Source: Oryzias latipes
Taxonomy: Eukaryota > Chordata > Actinopteri > Beloniformes > Adrianichthyidae
NCBI RefSeq assembly: GCF_002234675.1
Contig: NC_019867.2
Coordinates: 6,375,561-6,439,560, forward strand
Length of the DNA stretch: 64,000 bases
Reading direction: 5' to 3'
Shown here piece after piece: positions 52,010-63,552 of this stretch. Within the stretch, counting starts at the first letter, position 1; each line of letters opens with the position of its first letter. A model generated the notes under the pieces. The model was not told where the DNA came from and did no database searches. It saw only the letters and a program-made list of their open reading frames with translations. The position numbers were made by a program, and so were the translations under genes.

Positions 52010-53319
52010 GTAAAACTTTATTTAACACATTTGTTTAAAAGCAAATCATAGTTTACGCACATGCGGCATTGCTTTTATAAGCTTAGTTTAAAATAAATAC
52101 ATTTCAAAGACAGAAAAATAACTTGGAGTTTGCTAAAATGATGGTTCTATCGGTTTTTTTTTTATCTTAAATGCTAGAAGAAAAGTTTTGTGATAATGAG
52201 CGACCACACCCATGAACTAGGCGCTGTAGTGTCTAGTTCTTTAAAATTAATGTTAACATTTCTACGATTTGTTTTGTTTCTACTTGCCTTTATTCTCCTT
52301 TTATTCATTGAAGTATGTGAATGAAAGGTATTTAAAGTAAAAATTTTCCTGATATAACCTTAAAAATAAATAAATAAAAATAATAAATAAGATAAGCGTT
52401 GCACTACAAAACTGTGTTTATTCCATTGTTGTTTGTGTTTATTCCATTTAAGTTGTTCTGTATCTGTTTTTCTGGTTGCAATTATTGGATTACCTTGTTT
52501 GTTCTGTAATGTTCATTAATTAAAGAAAACAGACTTAAGGTCCATTTGCCACAATATACACAAAAAAAAGAATAATATATAATTTTAAGAAATAAATCCA
52601 TAAAAGTGACATTTTAAAAGGAAATTCTGGACTCGTTATGTCCTGCTGAGCTGTAATAGTGCAGTCAGTCCTCAAACAAAACAGGATATTAAATATACCT
52701 AAAACTAATAATGACTCACCGTTTTGTTTGCTGAGTGTAGATGACAAATAAAAAAAGTCAGCCATTCTCTGAGTTGTTTGCTCTTTTTGTAGTTTCTGAA
52801 AAGGATTAAACATGGTTGCCTGGTGAACTGTGGTGATCTGTCAATTGACAAGTGTTCAAATATCTATAAATTCAAGAAAATGTATAATGATCCTTTTGTT
52901 TCTCAATATGGAGATGAGAGACTTGGATGTTCATACAAAAGGATGTTTGAAGTGAATGTTTTCAGATAATAATCAATGAGGACTGTTTTTCTGTTTATAG
53001 TTGTGTAATATGTAATTTTAGTGAAATGATATGTTTTCTGAGGATAATCAATAACTCCTCTATTTTGATTCTGCATAAACACTGATGACATTTTTATTGA
53101 TGCATTCAATTATTATTAATGCTTGAAATGAATTAATAATTGAAATCAAATCAATCAAACAATATGTAATACAGAGATGAAAGTAGGCATTCCTTTTTTT
53201 TTTTTAAAGGAAATGTTTCAATTGCATCATGAAGCATTTTTTGTGTATTGATTGATCAATCTCTGATCAATTTCATGCTTGTTTGGTTAATTGGTTGTTG
53301 TAATTGTCTCTCGGTGTAA

Positions 53320-53474
53320 AAGTGTGTGGTTGGAAGCCTCGCTGTGGGCCTGTGATGGATTGGCAAACCCTCCAGGGGGGTTGTTTGCCTTTGCCACACA
53401 GTGGCTTGGATCTGCTCCAGTGATCCCATGATCCTGGAAAGGGAATAAGCCGGTCATGAAAATGGATGGATGAT
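53320..53474 (+). mobile_element. Degenerate teleost LINE/SINE tail module
   Basis: Contains CTGTGATGGATTGGCAAACC, GGCTTGGATCTGCTCCAG and AATGGATGGATG, the usual elements of the widespread fish 3' tail. It is diverged and has no open frame. Confidence 0.55.
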
Positions 53475-53820
53475 TGATAAAGCATCTACTAAAAACAGAC
53501 GCAACGGAGCAGGAAAAAGCACTCGTCACATTTTATCTTTGAAAGCAAAGTGGCTGGCATTCCCTCTTTATCCTTCGATTGGTGATCTTCACTCAGGCTA
53601 CAAACATTACTTCCGAACTTGTAGCAACAGAAGAATTCAACAAAAACATCACCTTAAAAAAAACATGTTTTTTATTTTTATTTCATACACAAAATGAAAA
53701 GTTTAAAATAGACGGATAAAAAAACAAAAATAAAAGATCCTCCACAAGTTTAACCAACGAATGTAAACGGGGCAGAAAAACAGGTTTTCTTTTTCTGTTC
53801 ACTTTCATTCCTTTGTCTTA

Positions 53821-54025
53821 ACCCTTGTGTTATCTTAGATGACCCCACCCTTGCACTGACGTGTTTTCCCTACCATGACAAAGGTAGATAAAGGTGGAAA
53901 GATTTCATGTAATCCATGGACACCAGAAGATCACAAATCATTGAAGAAAAAAGGTTCAGCACACTGTCTAGTGGGTCTAGATGACCCAACTCCCAATGTT
54001 AAATTGCCTAGGATAGCACAAGGGT
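53821..54025. mobile_element. Tc1/mariner-like miniature element, copy 2
   Basis: 205 bp, ends ACCCTTGTGTTATC and GATAGCACAAGGGT, TA on both sides (53819-53820 and 54026-54027). It lies in the same orientation as copy 1. Confidence 0.85.
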
Positions 54026-54259
54026 TACAAACTTGAGGGATATCTTTCGTTTTTGTTGTTTTAAAGAAAAGAGAAGAAATGAAAAAAATAAATTTGAATA
54101 CAAAGAAAAGGTTGACATAATAAATTCTGTCAAATGCATACTTTCCTCATGGCATTGCAAATGAAACCTTATTTCTCCACAAGGGTCATATGGTTGACTG
54201 AAGTATTGTGTGTTATCTCACATGTTTTGTTTTGCGACCGTAGGTCATGTGACTGACGT

Positions 54260-54440
54260 ACTGAGACTGACTTGATCGTAAGAGAGAGAGGGCCTCCTGT
54301 CAAGAAGCGCACTTCAGGGTGTCTGCGAGGGACCTGAAGACAGAGAGGATAAAAGCCTGAAAGCTTATCAATCGCCCCAGCTATCGGTTTTCGTTTGGAT
54401 TTACTTTCTGTTTGCTCTGGTCTGGACCATCGACTTTGGG
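54260..54440 (+). other. Probable promoter and non-coding first exon of PrP-like gene 2
   Basis: GGATAAAAG near 54347 is TATA-like. The downstream stretch ends CGACTTTGGG and is followed by GTGAGA, a donor at 54441. The acceptor AATACAG ends at 55193, seven bases before the ATG. Exon limits on the left are inferred. Confidence 0.45.
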
Positions 54441-54736
54441 GTGAGAGGATACCTTTATTTGATTTGAATTTTGTTTACTTGTGGATGGAAAAATAGATCT
54501 GGAGTTGAAGTGACTGTGAACTTCTGATTTATTTTGGATGACTAAGACTTTATGTACATTTTAGCTTTTGTGGGTTGGTTTGTTTTGTCTTTTGTTACAC
54601 AAAAGAAATGGAATAAGAAAGAGGATTGGAGTCAAATACATGGTGTAAAAATATCAATTTAGAGGATCTAGGACCCTTAAAGGCATAATGGAAACTAAAA
54701 GAAATAGCTGATTGTTAAAAACTACTGTTTTACCTT

Positions 54737-54875
54737 GCTGAACCTTTTTTCTTCAATGATTTGTGATCTTCTGGTGTCCATGGATTCCATGAAATCTTTC
54801 CACCTTTATCCACCTTTGTCATGGTAGGGAGAACACCTCAATGTAAGGGTGGGGTCATCTAAGATAGCACAACGG
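54737..54875. mobile_element. Tc1/mariner-like miniature element, copy 3, truncated and inverted
   Basis: The reverse complement of about 139 bp of the copy 2 type, ending GATAGCACAACGGT. The other inverted end is missing. It lies in the 5' UTR intron of PrP-like gene 2. Confidence 0.75.
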
Positions 54876-55200
54876 TTTAATAGTTCTTGTAATAAATGTG
54901 ACTTTATGATAAAATACACTCCCTGTTGTAATGTGTAAACACACTAAAGGTTCAACATTTTTCTTAGAGCAAAAAGCTCTTTTTCCAGAGAACTTCCTAT
55001 TTATGTTCATTTTTACTTGCTTAAACATAAAGACCAAGCTAGAAAAACTAAATGTAATGAAGGAAAAGGAAAACTAAAGGAAAATAATTGATGTTTTTGA
55101 CATTTATCACCACGCAAAAATCTTATGTTTAATTTTGATTTGCTCTGTAAAATTGTGCTGCACAATATTGACCTATACTCTCCTCAAATACAGGGCGAAG

Positions 55201-56256
55201 ATGAAGCTGACTTCATCCTATATTCTGTGTCTGTCCCTTCTTCTGTTTCACACCCCGTTTTCACAGCCCAAGAGGGGAGGTGGAGGAGGTAGAGGAGGGT
55301 TCGGAAGGAAATCCCACTCTAGTAAAAGCAATACGGGCTACAAAAGAAAGAGCACCGGCACTCAGGAAAAATATTCACACCAGCCCGTGCATCACAATCC
55401 CCCACAGATGGGGGGAGGTGGTTACCCCAAACAGCAGTATCCAGGAGGAAGGTTTGAGGGGAGTTATGGCAGTTACCCACGTATACAAATTAATCCAGAA
55501 AACAAAATCCGGAGCCCTCACTACAGCGGTAGCTTTGGCTATAGGGGGTACGACACCCAGGACAGGTCTCCGTTTTACCAGCAAGTAAGGGGGATGACCC
55601 CAGATGCCAGATCCAGAGGATTTGGACGCAAAGCGGTGATGGCAGCAGCTGGGGGGGCTGTGGCGGGAATGGCGTTTGGCTACGGCTTAGGAAGATTTCC
55701 ATCTCCCCATTTCCAGCTTCGCAACCGACAGGAGGAGTATTACTACAACCATTACAATCACAGGAAATCCAAAGAGCGGCCTTCTGACACTAAACACCAC
55801 AACAGAGAACAGTTCAGGCCCCCACCGCAGGACTACAGCAGATACATGGACTTGTGCATGGAGAGGAGCGACCTGTTTCCAGCGGAGAAGCCAAAACCAG
55901 CTGTTGCTGCCTCAGTGACCGGCCAAACGGCAAACAAGAAGAAGACCAACATGAGCGCAGTAGAAGGATCATCGTCCTCTTTCCCCGTGACTCCACCCCT
56001 TTCAAATCCACAACAAGCCAGTTTAGCACCCGACTCTTCAGCGCCAATCAACAGCGCAGAAGATGATGCTGATACAGTCAGCATCATGGAGATCGGTTAC
56101 CCAGCTCTGATCCAGCAAGTGAAGGGGAGAAGATGCTTGGAGATGTACATGTCTCTGGAGTCTGGAGGAGGAGCCACAGCGCTGAGTTCGCGCTTTCAGG
56201 GCGTTTCAGCCGTGCTCCTGGCCACGATACTGACAGCTTTGAAGCTGCTCCACTGA
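55201..56256 (+). CDS. prnp: Fish prion protein-like (PrP) gene 2
   Basis: 351 aa from the ATG at 55201; an upstream in-frame ATG at 55135 lies in the intron, before the acceptor at 55193, and is rejected. The signal peptide (SYILCLSLLLFHTPFS) is followed by a Gly/Arg-rich segment (PKRGGGGGRGGFGRK) reminiscent of Shadoo. There is no long repeat array. IRSPHYSGSFGYRG, RGFGR, the core [20 protein letters not shown] (about 145-165) and [12 protein letters not shown] match gene 1. Two cysteines (MDLCMER, GRRCLEMY) could form the PrP disulphide. One sequon (NMS) lies between them. The C-terminus (VSAVLLATILTALKLL) fits a GPI signal. It is a tandem paralogue of 47894-49390, in the same direction about 5.8 kb downstream. 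AATAAA copies near 56825 and 56836 may end the transcript. Confidence 0.92.
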   Translation: MKLTSSYILCLSLLLFHTPFSQPKRGGGGGRGGFGRKSHSSKSNTGYKRKSTGTQEKYSHQPVHHNPPQMGGGGYPKQQYPGGRFEGSYGSYPRIQINPENKIRSPHYSGSFGYRGYDTQDRSPFYQQVRGMTPDARSRGFGRKAVMAAAGGAVAGMAFGYGLGRFPSPHFQLRNRQEEYYYNHYNHRKSKERPSDTKHHNREQFRPPPQDYSRYMDLCMERSDLFPAEKPKPAVAASVTGQTANKKKTNMSAVEGSSSSFPVTPPLSNPQQASLAPDSSAPINSAEDDADTVSIMEIGYPALIQQVKGRRCLEMYMSLESGGGATALSSRFQGVSAVLLATILTALKLLH

Positions 56257-58404
56257 TCAGATTTACTGCAATACGGGGCTGGAGTCATTACTCACCGCCA
56301 AGGTTGTGTTGACAGTCTCAAAGATTTTCCATCAGTTTTCAGTAAACACTTATGTTGATGGAGGTTCCCCATCGTCTAGGTGGAGTCACCTGCGAGACAA
56401 GTCATGTGAAGCAAAGATGTTCCACAGAAAACAGACACGACTAAGCTCTCTGTGAAAATAATATCATTTTTAGAGTTTTGTCTCGTGTTTTTGGCCTTTA
56501 GGGGATCCTATATGTTGCTTTACTAACATCTTAAATTATGTTTAACTCATCAATATGTTGTATTTTTTATTTTTGTTGCCTAAAATGGTTTTTTCTTGTA
56601 TTTCTTGTTTTTTTCTTGAATTTCAGTTTCTTTGCCAAATATTTGCAAAACTAGAAATCATGAAAGTTAAAGTGATGTTAGAATGAAATCTTCGATGAGC
56701 AACTGCTCCGAAAAATCCAGATTCCTGCTGACGGGACATCCTCTTTTAAAAAGTACAATGATTTTTTTCCCTTCCCATTTAATTTAGGCACTACGGCGAA
56801 TCATAAGGACCACCATGAGAGCAAATAAAAAGAGAATAAAATCCTGAAATTATGAGGAAAAAGTTTAAATTTGCCTCTTGTTTCTTCTGAAGTTGTAATC
56901 GCTTCGGCAGAAAAGCTAACTGGAAAAGTTAGAAACAAAATCATTTTCTATAATGTTTCACATTTTATGATTTGATTCACAGGAAGAAAATCTGTGAATG
57001 ATTAAACAATTGAAGCACTAAACAATATATTTGTTCTGTATAAAGAAGATAAATATTGACAAATTTCTTTTAGTTAAAAAATGCAACATAAATGACTAGA
57101 ATTTAGAAAAAGGTAAAAAAAAAAAAGACCATGTTACTGTGAATTATTACCGTAGATCTTGTCCTTTATGATTTTTTATTGTTTATTTTTTAAGACCTAA
57201 TGTGTCTTCATCTTTTTGTCTCATTAAAAATAAGTTTGCAGCAGCTTGAGCAACTTCAGGGACAGTATGAAATCAGGAAGTTTTATTCTGAAAAGCAGAA
57301 TGGCTCATTAGGTGTTCTTAAAGCAAATTAAGACTTTAATTTTGACAATTATCAATGAATCTTTACTGGTATTTATCAACCCAACTGGACTTTAGCCATA
57401 AAAGAACCTAACTGTTACCCTTCCCCGTTGTGTGCAGCGTTTTCATGGAGTTTAGAGACTGCAGATCCATCTCTGCTGAAAATAGCTTTAAAAATAAATA
57501 CAACTAAAAAACAATAAATGGATTATTGATTTAATTATTAAAAAATTTTAAAAATTAAAAATACAATTTAAAAATAGCTAATTTCAATGGTGTGATTGCA
57601 GAAGTGCTCCTAGAATGTCAACTCCATCTGTTCCAGCATATGCAACATATCACTGTCTGTGTCTAAATCTTAACAAATAATAATATTTGATGTGTTCCAA
57701 GTTTCATTAGGAATTGATACTATTTAGGCTCAAAAGAGGCACAAACACCTGTAGGAGTAACATTTTCATTTCATGGTTTTTATTACTTGATTTACTTTTT
57801 GTGTTGCGAAGAAAATTCAACGATGTGAATAAGTCAATGCTTATTTGAAAGCATTAATTTACTGTACAAACATGACCAGTAAAAAATGGGGGTTGTCTTT
57901 GTTTTGGATGTTTGAAGTATAAACCTGAGAGTTTGACTGAAAATAAACTGAAAACAGCTTTCAGTTCACAGAGAAAGGAAACAGTCCATGCAGAAAAATA
58001 TCTAATCCAAAAATATGAAGCCACAAAATCTCATTTCTCAAAATATTATAAAAATAAGATTTCCACAAACACTGACGGTTTCATTTTTTTTATTTCAACA
58101 GTTCATACAGAGGCATTTGTTTTATATAAAAACCTACAAAATGGCATGAAATGGTGGTTTGTTAAACCTGTCTGCATGTAAGCGATATGTAAACAAATAG
58201 CTAAAAAAAATGATAGACAAAAAAACTGATATACAAGTAAGTATTTTTTTATCCTAAGAGGATTTTTGAGGTAGACTCGCTTCTATAGGTCAGGTGTGAG
58301 TTGTCCTCATCTAGAGAAGAAAGTGCTTTTCAGCAAATATTTTAGCTTTTTTTAAATTTTTTTTATTTTTCTTATCATCAAGACGCAACATTTTCTATGA
58401 AGTA
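56257..58404. other. Intergenic region between PrP-like gene 2 and Shadoo
   Basis: AT-rich 3' UTR and spacer with many short frames. No recognised gene, RNA or clear repeat before the diverged hAT copy at 58405. Confidence 0.5.
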
Positions 58405-58793
58405 GACCTGCACAATAAACCCCAAATTTTATTGTTATCACGATTTCAAGCTGTGCAATATCCATATCACAAAAGTCGGCAAAAATCGCGATAAAAGCTA
58501 AACCTTTAATTTGCTAAAACAATATTATGGCAGCTTGAAGTTTTTAACGAATCGTATAAACCCCTTTATGCATTTGACCAATCGGATGGAGCTTTTATGT
58601 TAGATGCTGGCCTCCCATCATTTGGAGTATAATTTAAGGTATTTTGAATTTAATTTAAATTAAACAGTTGCAGTAAAATGGAAATGTTTTGGGTGTTTTG
58701 TTATTTGTTTATGTTCTGCAAGTTATATCGTCTTCGCAGTATTGATCACCAATATCGCAAATCGTGAGTTTTCCTCATATCGTGCAGCCGTAC
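58405..58793. mobile_element. Older hAT-type element related to 14868-15278
   Basis: Shares CAAGCTGTGCAATAT, GGCAAAAATCGCGATAAA and GAGTTTTCCTCATATCGTGC with the other copy. Flanks CTATGAAG and CTTTAAAG match at 6 of 8. It lies just beyond the sprn stop codon and could fall in its 3' UTR. Confidence 0.7.
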
Positions 58794-58963
58794 TTTAAAG
58801 TATAAAAAAGTGGCCACAATAAAAGAAAACAGGCTTCTTAAAATGTAGGATCTATTAGTTTCTCTGCTAAACACAGATGGGATCAAGTCTTGTAGCTGTG
58901 GTGGCGTTCTGGACATCATGTGACCTTAGGGTCGTCCTCTTCGGTGAGGCTCTCTCTCCACTT

Positions 58964-59494
58964 TCACATGACTGCCATCCAGGGCCCCATGAGCAGAGAC
59001 ACCAGAGAGCCGATGACAACGATGATGCTGTTGTAGATGGCGCTGCTGGAGGCTCCAGAGTAGTAGTCAAAGTCTCCAGAGCCCTCAGGCTCGTAGCCCG
59101 GTCTTGGGCCATAACCGCCTCCATACCGTGGGTATCCATACCCACCGCCATATCCTCCATAACCCCCATAACCTCCGTATCCTCCATAACCCCCGTACCC
59201 AGGACGGCTGAGGGCAGACCCAAGCATGGCTCCTCCCACTGCTCCAGCAGCCGCGGCCCCTGCTATCTTCCCTGCACTGGGGCCACTGCTTTGAGGGGGC
59301 CTGTAGGACTGGCCGCCCCATCCACGGCCGTAGCCACCTCCTCCCACCCCTCGGCTGTAGCCACCACCACCTCCCCCGCGGCTGAAGCCACCACCACCTC
59401 CACGGCCGCGTCGGGCCTCAGAGCTGGGCAACAGCGTGGCAAGAAGAAGCCCACAGAGGGCAACGGCGACCGGAAGTTTCCAGAAGCCCAACAT
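58964..59494 (-). CDS. sprn: Shadoo (shadow of prion protein) homologue
   Basis: 176 aa. Predicted small GPI-anchored PrP-related protein; in mammals Shadoo is mainly neural. The signal peptide (PVAVALCGLLLATLLPSSEA) is followed by an RG/Gly-rich basic region (ARRGRGGGGGFSRGG), then the hydrophobic core AGKIAGAAAAGAVGGAMLG (about residues 73-91), shared with SPRN and PrP. Then a GGY/GYP-rich stretch, an acidic segment (PEGSGDFDYYSGASS) and a hydrophobic C-terminus (SIIVVIGSLVSLLMG). There is no cysteine pair, as in Shadoo, and no N-glycosylation sequon, which mammalian Shadoo has. The acceptor GATCTCAG ends three bases before the ATG. It converges on PrP-like gene 2. Fish carry more than one Shadoo gene (sprn and a sprnb type); linkage to PrP genes favours the sprnb type, not proven. 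Confidence 0.88.
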   Translation of the reverse strand: MLGFWKLPVAVALCGLLLATLLPSSEARRGRGGGGGFSRGGGGGGYSRGVGGGGYGRGWGGQSYRPPQSSGPSAGKIAGAAAAGAVGGAMLGSALSRPGYGGYGGYGGYGGYGGYGGGYGYPRYGGGYGPRPGYEPEGSGDFDYYSGASSSAIYNSIIVVIGSLVSLLMGPWMAVM

Positions 59495-59542
59495 GACCTG
59501 AGATCCAAACAGCAGAAAACATCAGTTAGTTTTGTATAAATA

Positions 59543-61489
59543 TTAGCCTAACAACAAACAGTGAATTTGAACAACAGTTTCATTTTACATAAACAATCTT
59601 CAGTTAGTATCTCATTAGAACATTGATTTAATAACACAAAAATATAATGATAAACATTTTATGTAATTATGTCAGATTTGAACTGTAATTTTCTTTCCAT
59701 CTGCAGTCCTGTGGATGTTGTTTTAAAAAATTAAAACTGATTTTAAGAGGTAAAAGCTACACACATAAATATAAAACACAAGTAGAAAACAGCATAAAAA
59801 ATACAAACTCAAACCAAATATAAGGTTTAAAGTAGTCAAATGTCATCATATTTATGAGATTTTTGAAGCCACAGTTTCAATTGTCTTTTAAAAACAATAA
59901 CTAAATAAATTGGATTTATTCAGCCTTCTCTATAAATATTTCTAGCCTTACAGTTGTCTGCCTGCATGTGTGTTTGGATTTGAATCTCCCCTTGCTTTTC
60001 TTTTTCACCTTAATCAGAGATTTGATGACATCCCAGCGGCTGGTTTTAATTTAAACCCAACCAGCAGTTTCAAGTCTCTGTCAGGTTCTCTGCAGACACA
60101 TTTCTCACACAAACAGACTAATGAGATGTGCTGAGCGTTCGTCTTCTGGATATTTCTGCATTGCTGGTGTAGCTATGTAAGAGCTCTGGAGAGCTTTTAG
60201 TCCAGATTTGAAACATGGAGCAGAGCAGATTACTCAAACAATGACGCCAACATCAGATCACTTCAGTAATCTCCTGTCTGTTGTAACTTGGATCAGACTG
60301 AACCTTTTTTTTAGATCTAAGGAGAAGCCTGACGGGACAATAACTTGAATCAAGGTTTCTCCTTAGTTTGACAAGAACGTTTAACCCAAACAAAAGAGAA
60401 ATACAAAGAATTTAATAGATGCAAAAAGTAATGACAATCCAGTCTGATCATAATAAATAACTGATCCACTTTGTTATAAGGATTTCTAAAATAATATCTT
60501 ATTTTGTGATCAATGAGCACTTCATCTTTGTCATTTGATATTATTGCTGCTTATGGATTTGATAATTGATTTGCATTTGGACTGGTAAAGTATAAATTAG
60601 GAGTGATGTATTTGTGTGTATTTTGAGATGTTTATGTATTTGTAACCACGACTATATAATAATTTGCTTTTTTTCCAATCAATCAGTGACAGCCCACATT
60701 TGATACATCCATGTATAGTTATATATTTCTCTTGGTTGTCTTTGGTTTGTTTTTTGTTTGATTGCTTGATTAATTCCAAGTTTCATAATTTTATTCATTT
60801 TTAGAATACTAAAAAGTACAAAAAATGTAAACTACAAAGTATATTTTTGAAATAGATATCACAAAAACGTATTTAAAAACCTACATCATTTAATATTTTT
60901 ACAATTACTTAATTCCAATTCACAAAAGTTGATTTAGAAAAATGACTAAATTTAGTGATTTGTTTATTTATGACTAAGAGTGCGACTGACGCAAACATAA
61001 ATAGGAAAAATAAAATTGAATAACAAAACCAAAGATGTAATAGAAGATCTAAAATGTTACTATATGTTCTGGTTCCTCATCATTCTTTTCTATTCTGCAG
61101 CTTTTTCACTTTAATTAAAGTTTAATGCGACATTTTAATCGTAGAAAGATTCCTTCTTCTTTGGCAGCGGCAGCATTCACCAAAAAGGAAACATTTCAGA
61201 CCCACCGTCCCAGTCTGACCCTGTAATCTGCGCTATAATTATACTGGTGTCATAATCCAGGAGCTCACAGATTACAGACACTGCAGCCCAGATTCCCAAA
61301 GGTACAAACAGCCGATTGTGTTCTGAATTACTTCATACAAATAGACAACACTTTGTGAGACTACTTTCACATAAACAAAATGATGATTATAGGCATTGTT
61401 GCTTATTCCAGGAATAAAATAAAAATGTTCTCATTTCAAAGAGAAATGATGCAGAAAACAACATTTCTTCAGCAAAAGAACTATCTCAC
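59543..61489 (-). other. Putative 5' UTR intron of sprn
   Basis: AT-rich. Between the candidate donor at 61489-61488 and the acceptor at 59499-59498. No coding exon or clear repeat recognised. Confidence 0.45.
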
Positions 61490-61660
61490 CTGTCGAGTGG
61501 ATGCTCCCGGTTCCAGCAGAATGGAAACGGGTGTAAATATCTCCTGTGGACGCCTGTGGCTGTCCGCTGTAACGTTTGGGTCAGCTTGTTGTCCTCCACC
61601 TGATCTCCGTCAGGTTTCCACAGACGGTCATTGGCTGACTAACTGGTAAGCTGCTGAAGC
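61490..61660 (-). other. Probable non-coding first exon and promoter of sprn
   Basis: The minus strand runs from GGTATTTAGGCGCGC (TATA-like, about 61670-61685) through a GC-richer segment to CACTCGACAG followed by GTGAGATA, a strong donor. This pairs with the acceptor just before the sprn ATG, giving the two-exon SPRN/PRNP layout. Confidence 0.5.
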
Positions 61661-62264
61661 CACAGCGCGCCTAAATACCTGCAGGGGTCATAGGCCACAT
61701 TTCTAATTTTGTGTGAATTATTTAACCCGCCTGGTGGGACGGAAAAGACCAGAACAGCCCTTAACCGGCTTCTCATCAAGCTTCTTATTTCTTCTTTTTC
61801 CACCTTCAGGATCCTTTTGATTAAACCACAAAAGATCTCGAGACATTTTTTATTAAATAACAAATACATGAAAACATTTTTGTTCTATTTGACTTGGTTT
61901 TTCACATTTTAGGCCTAAAATGTCTTCAGAGAAATACAAAAGCAGGACGATGTCAGAATTCACCAAAAAGCTGCTCATGCACATTATGACAGACGTCAGG
62001 GTTTGAATCCTTCAGTCCTGAGTCCCGCTCGCAGAAAACGAAAAGGCTGGTGCACACGGACGGAGGCGCACATGTGAAAAGTGCTGTGCGTGTGGCGGGA
62101 AGCCACACCGCTTCAATACCATCATTCATTTAGAAAGAGTTCTCTTGAAAAAGGCTTTTCAGGAGAAGTCTTTTGAGGTTGTGCTGTCACTGTTGTGCTT
62201 AGTGTGAGAAAGATGAGGCCACCTTCATCATCTTAACAGTTAAAGAATGTACCTTTTTGAGTGA

Positions 62265-62560
62265 TAACATGTTTAATAAGTACTTTTTTGTTATTTAAAC
62301 AAAGGAAAAAGTACTTTTTTAATCATTTAAATGAAGTAAAAGTCCCTAATGACTTATCTATATGAAGAAAAGGCCTTTTTTTAGTTATTTAAATGAAAAC
62401 TTTTTTTTAAATTTAAAAAAGCCTTTTTATGAATTATTTAAATGGAAAAAAAACTTGTTTTAGTCATTTACATGAAGAAAAGTCCTGTTTTGAATTATTT
62501 AAATAAAGAAAAAGTACTTTTTGAAATAATTTAAATTAAAATAGTACTTTTTTTGAGTAA
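62265..62560. repeat. Imperfect AT-rich tandem array, unit about 45 bp
   Basis: About six or seven diverged units of the form TATTTAAATGAAGAAAAAGTAC plus a T-run. Each unit holds an A-rich half and a T-rich half that could pair. Confidence 0.65.
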
Positions 62561-63482
62561 AAAGCTCCACTTTAGGGGTGAAATGCTTGAACGTCATGCT
62601 TGGAGGTTAAGGAGAAGGCTGGAACCAGTCTGAAACCACAGCAACAACAAACAGCGGCTCAGCAAACAATCTACAAACTGTTTCATTTTTATAAAAAAAA
62701 AGAAATTCTGAAAAAACAGAAACAAAAAAACCTAAATCAAGAGTAATTTAGAAAAGCCCTGTTATGCCCTCAACAAGGAGGAGTGTAATCTTTACATTTG
62801 GCTTCCTGCAGATCCTAACAGGTGGGGCAAACGTGTTAATGAGATGAAGTCGGTAATCAGTGAGCCTTTAGGTGCTGCATGTTTCTGGCTGTTTCTGGTC
62901 TTAGTCCATGCTTGTTACATAAACCAATGTGTTCAGCGTTACAAAAGAAAGCAACATTTCCCCAAATGCTCGACATTTTACAACTATTTGTCGATCCTGT
63001 TGTGGTTCAGTGTTCCAGAACCACAAACAAACACATTCAAATATATTTGACATCTCTAGTGTCTGCAGTCGGCTTCTGAACTGCAGAAAAAACAGATTTA
63101 CTGTTACAGGAATATGGAAGTATCTGGTGCAGCGTGGGACTGACCCTCTATCCTCCTAACTTCCTTTCTGACCTTTGAGAATTTACTTAGAACCTTTACA
63201 CAAAATAAAACATAAATCCTCAATATTGTTTTGTGCTTAGAGACACCGTCAAGCAGGCACTTTCTTTATCTATTTACATTTGAGTTCGCTCTCTAAATAG
63301 ATTCTGTTTTCGTCTAGAGGGAAGGACAATCATTGAAAACGGTTGAAATCCCTCTGGGCCAGCTGTCCCTGGCGTGTGCTTAGCTCGGCTGGGTAAACAT
63401 GTGGGTGGACTAATGTGCAGGACGAGGATGAGAAGCAGCTGACTCTGGGTCAGAGCGGGACGGATTTGGATGTTGGAGAAGA
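62561..63482. other. Intergenic region without recognised gene
   Basis: AT-rich with short frames only. Nothing convincing on either strand. Confidence 0.4.
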
Positions 63483-63552
63483 TCAAATACACTTTGCTTC
63501 CTCTGGAAGACAGCGAAGCTGCTTTTCAATGATATACCGAAGGTAATTATAC
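63483..63552 (-). CDS. Possible terminal coding exon of an unidentified minus-strand gene
   Basis: After an acceptor (TATTTGCAG) the minus strand reads YNYLRYIIEKQLRCLPEEAK, then CI and a TGA at 63485-63483. The composition looks coding, but I do not recognise a family and the upstream exon would lie beyond the window. Confidence 0.25.

Noticed and set aside
55135-55200. Upstream ATG at 55135 as the start of PrP-like gene 2
   Set aside because: It lies before the splice acceptor at 55192-55193, and the signal peptide begins properly at 55201.
58877-59539. 220-codon plus-strand frame opposite sprn
   Set aside because: It is the complement of the Gly-rich sprn coding sequence and has no family resemblance.
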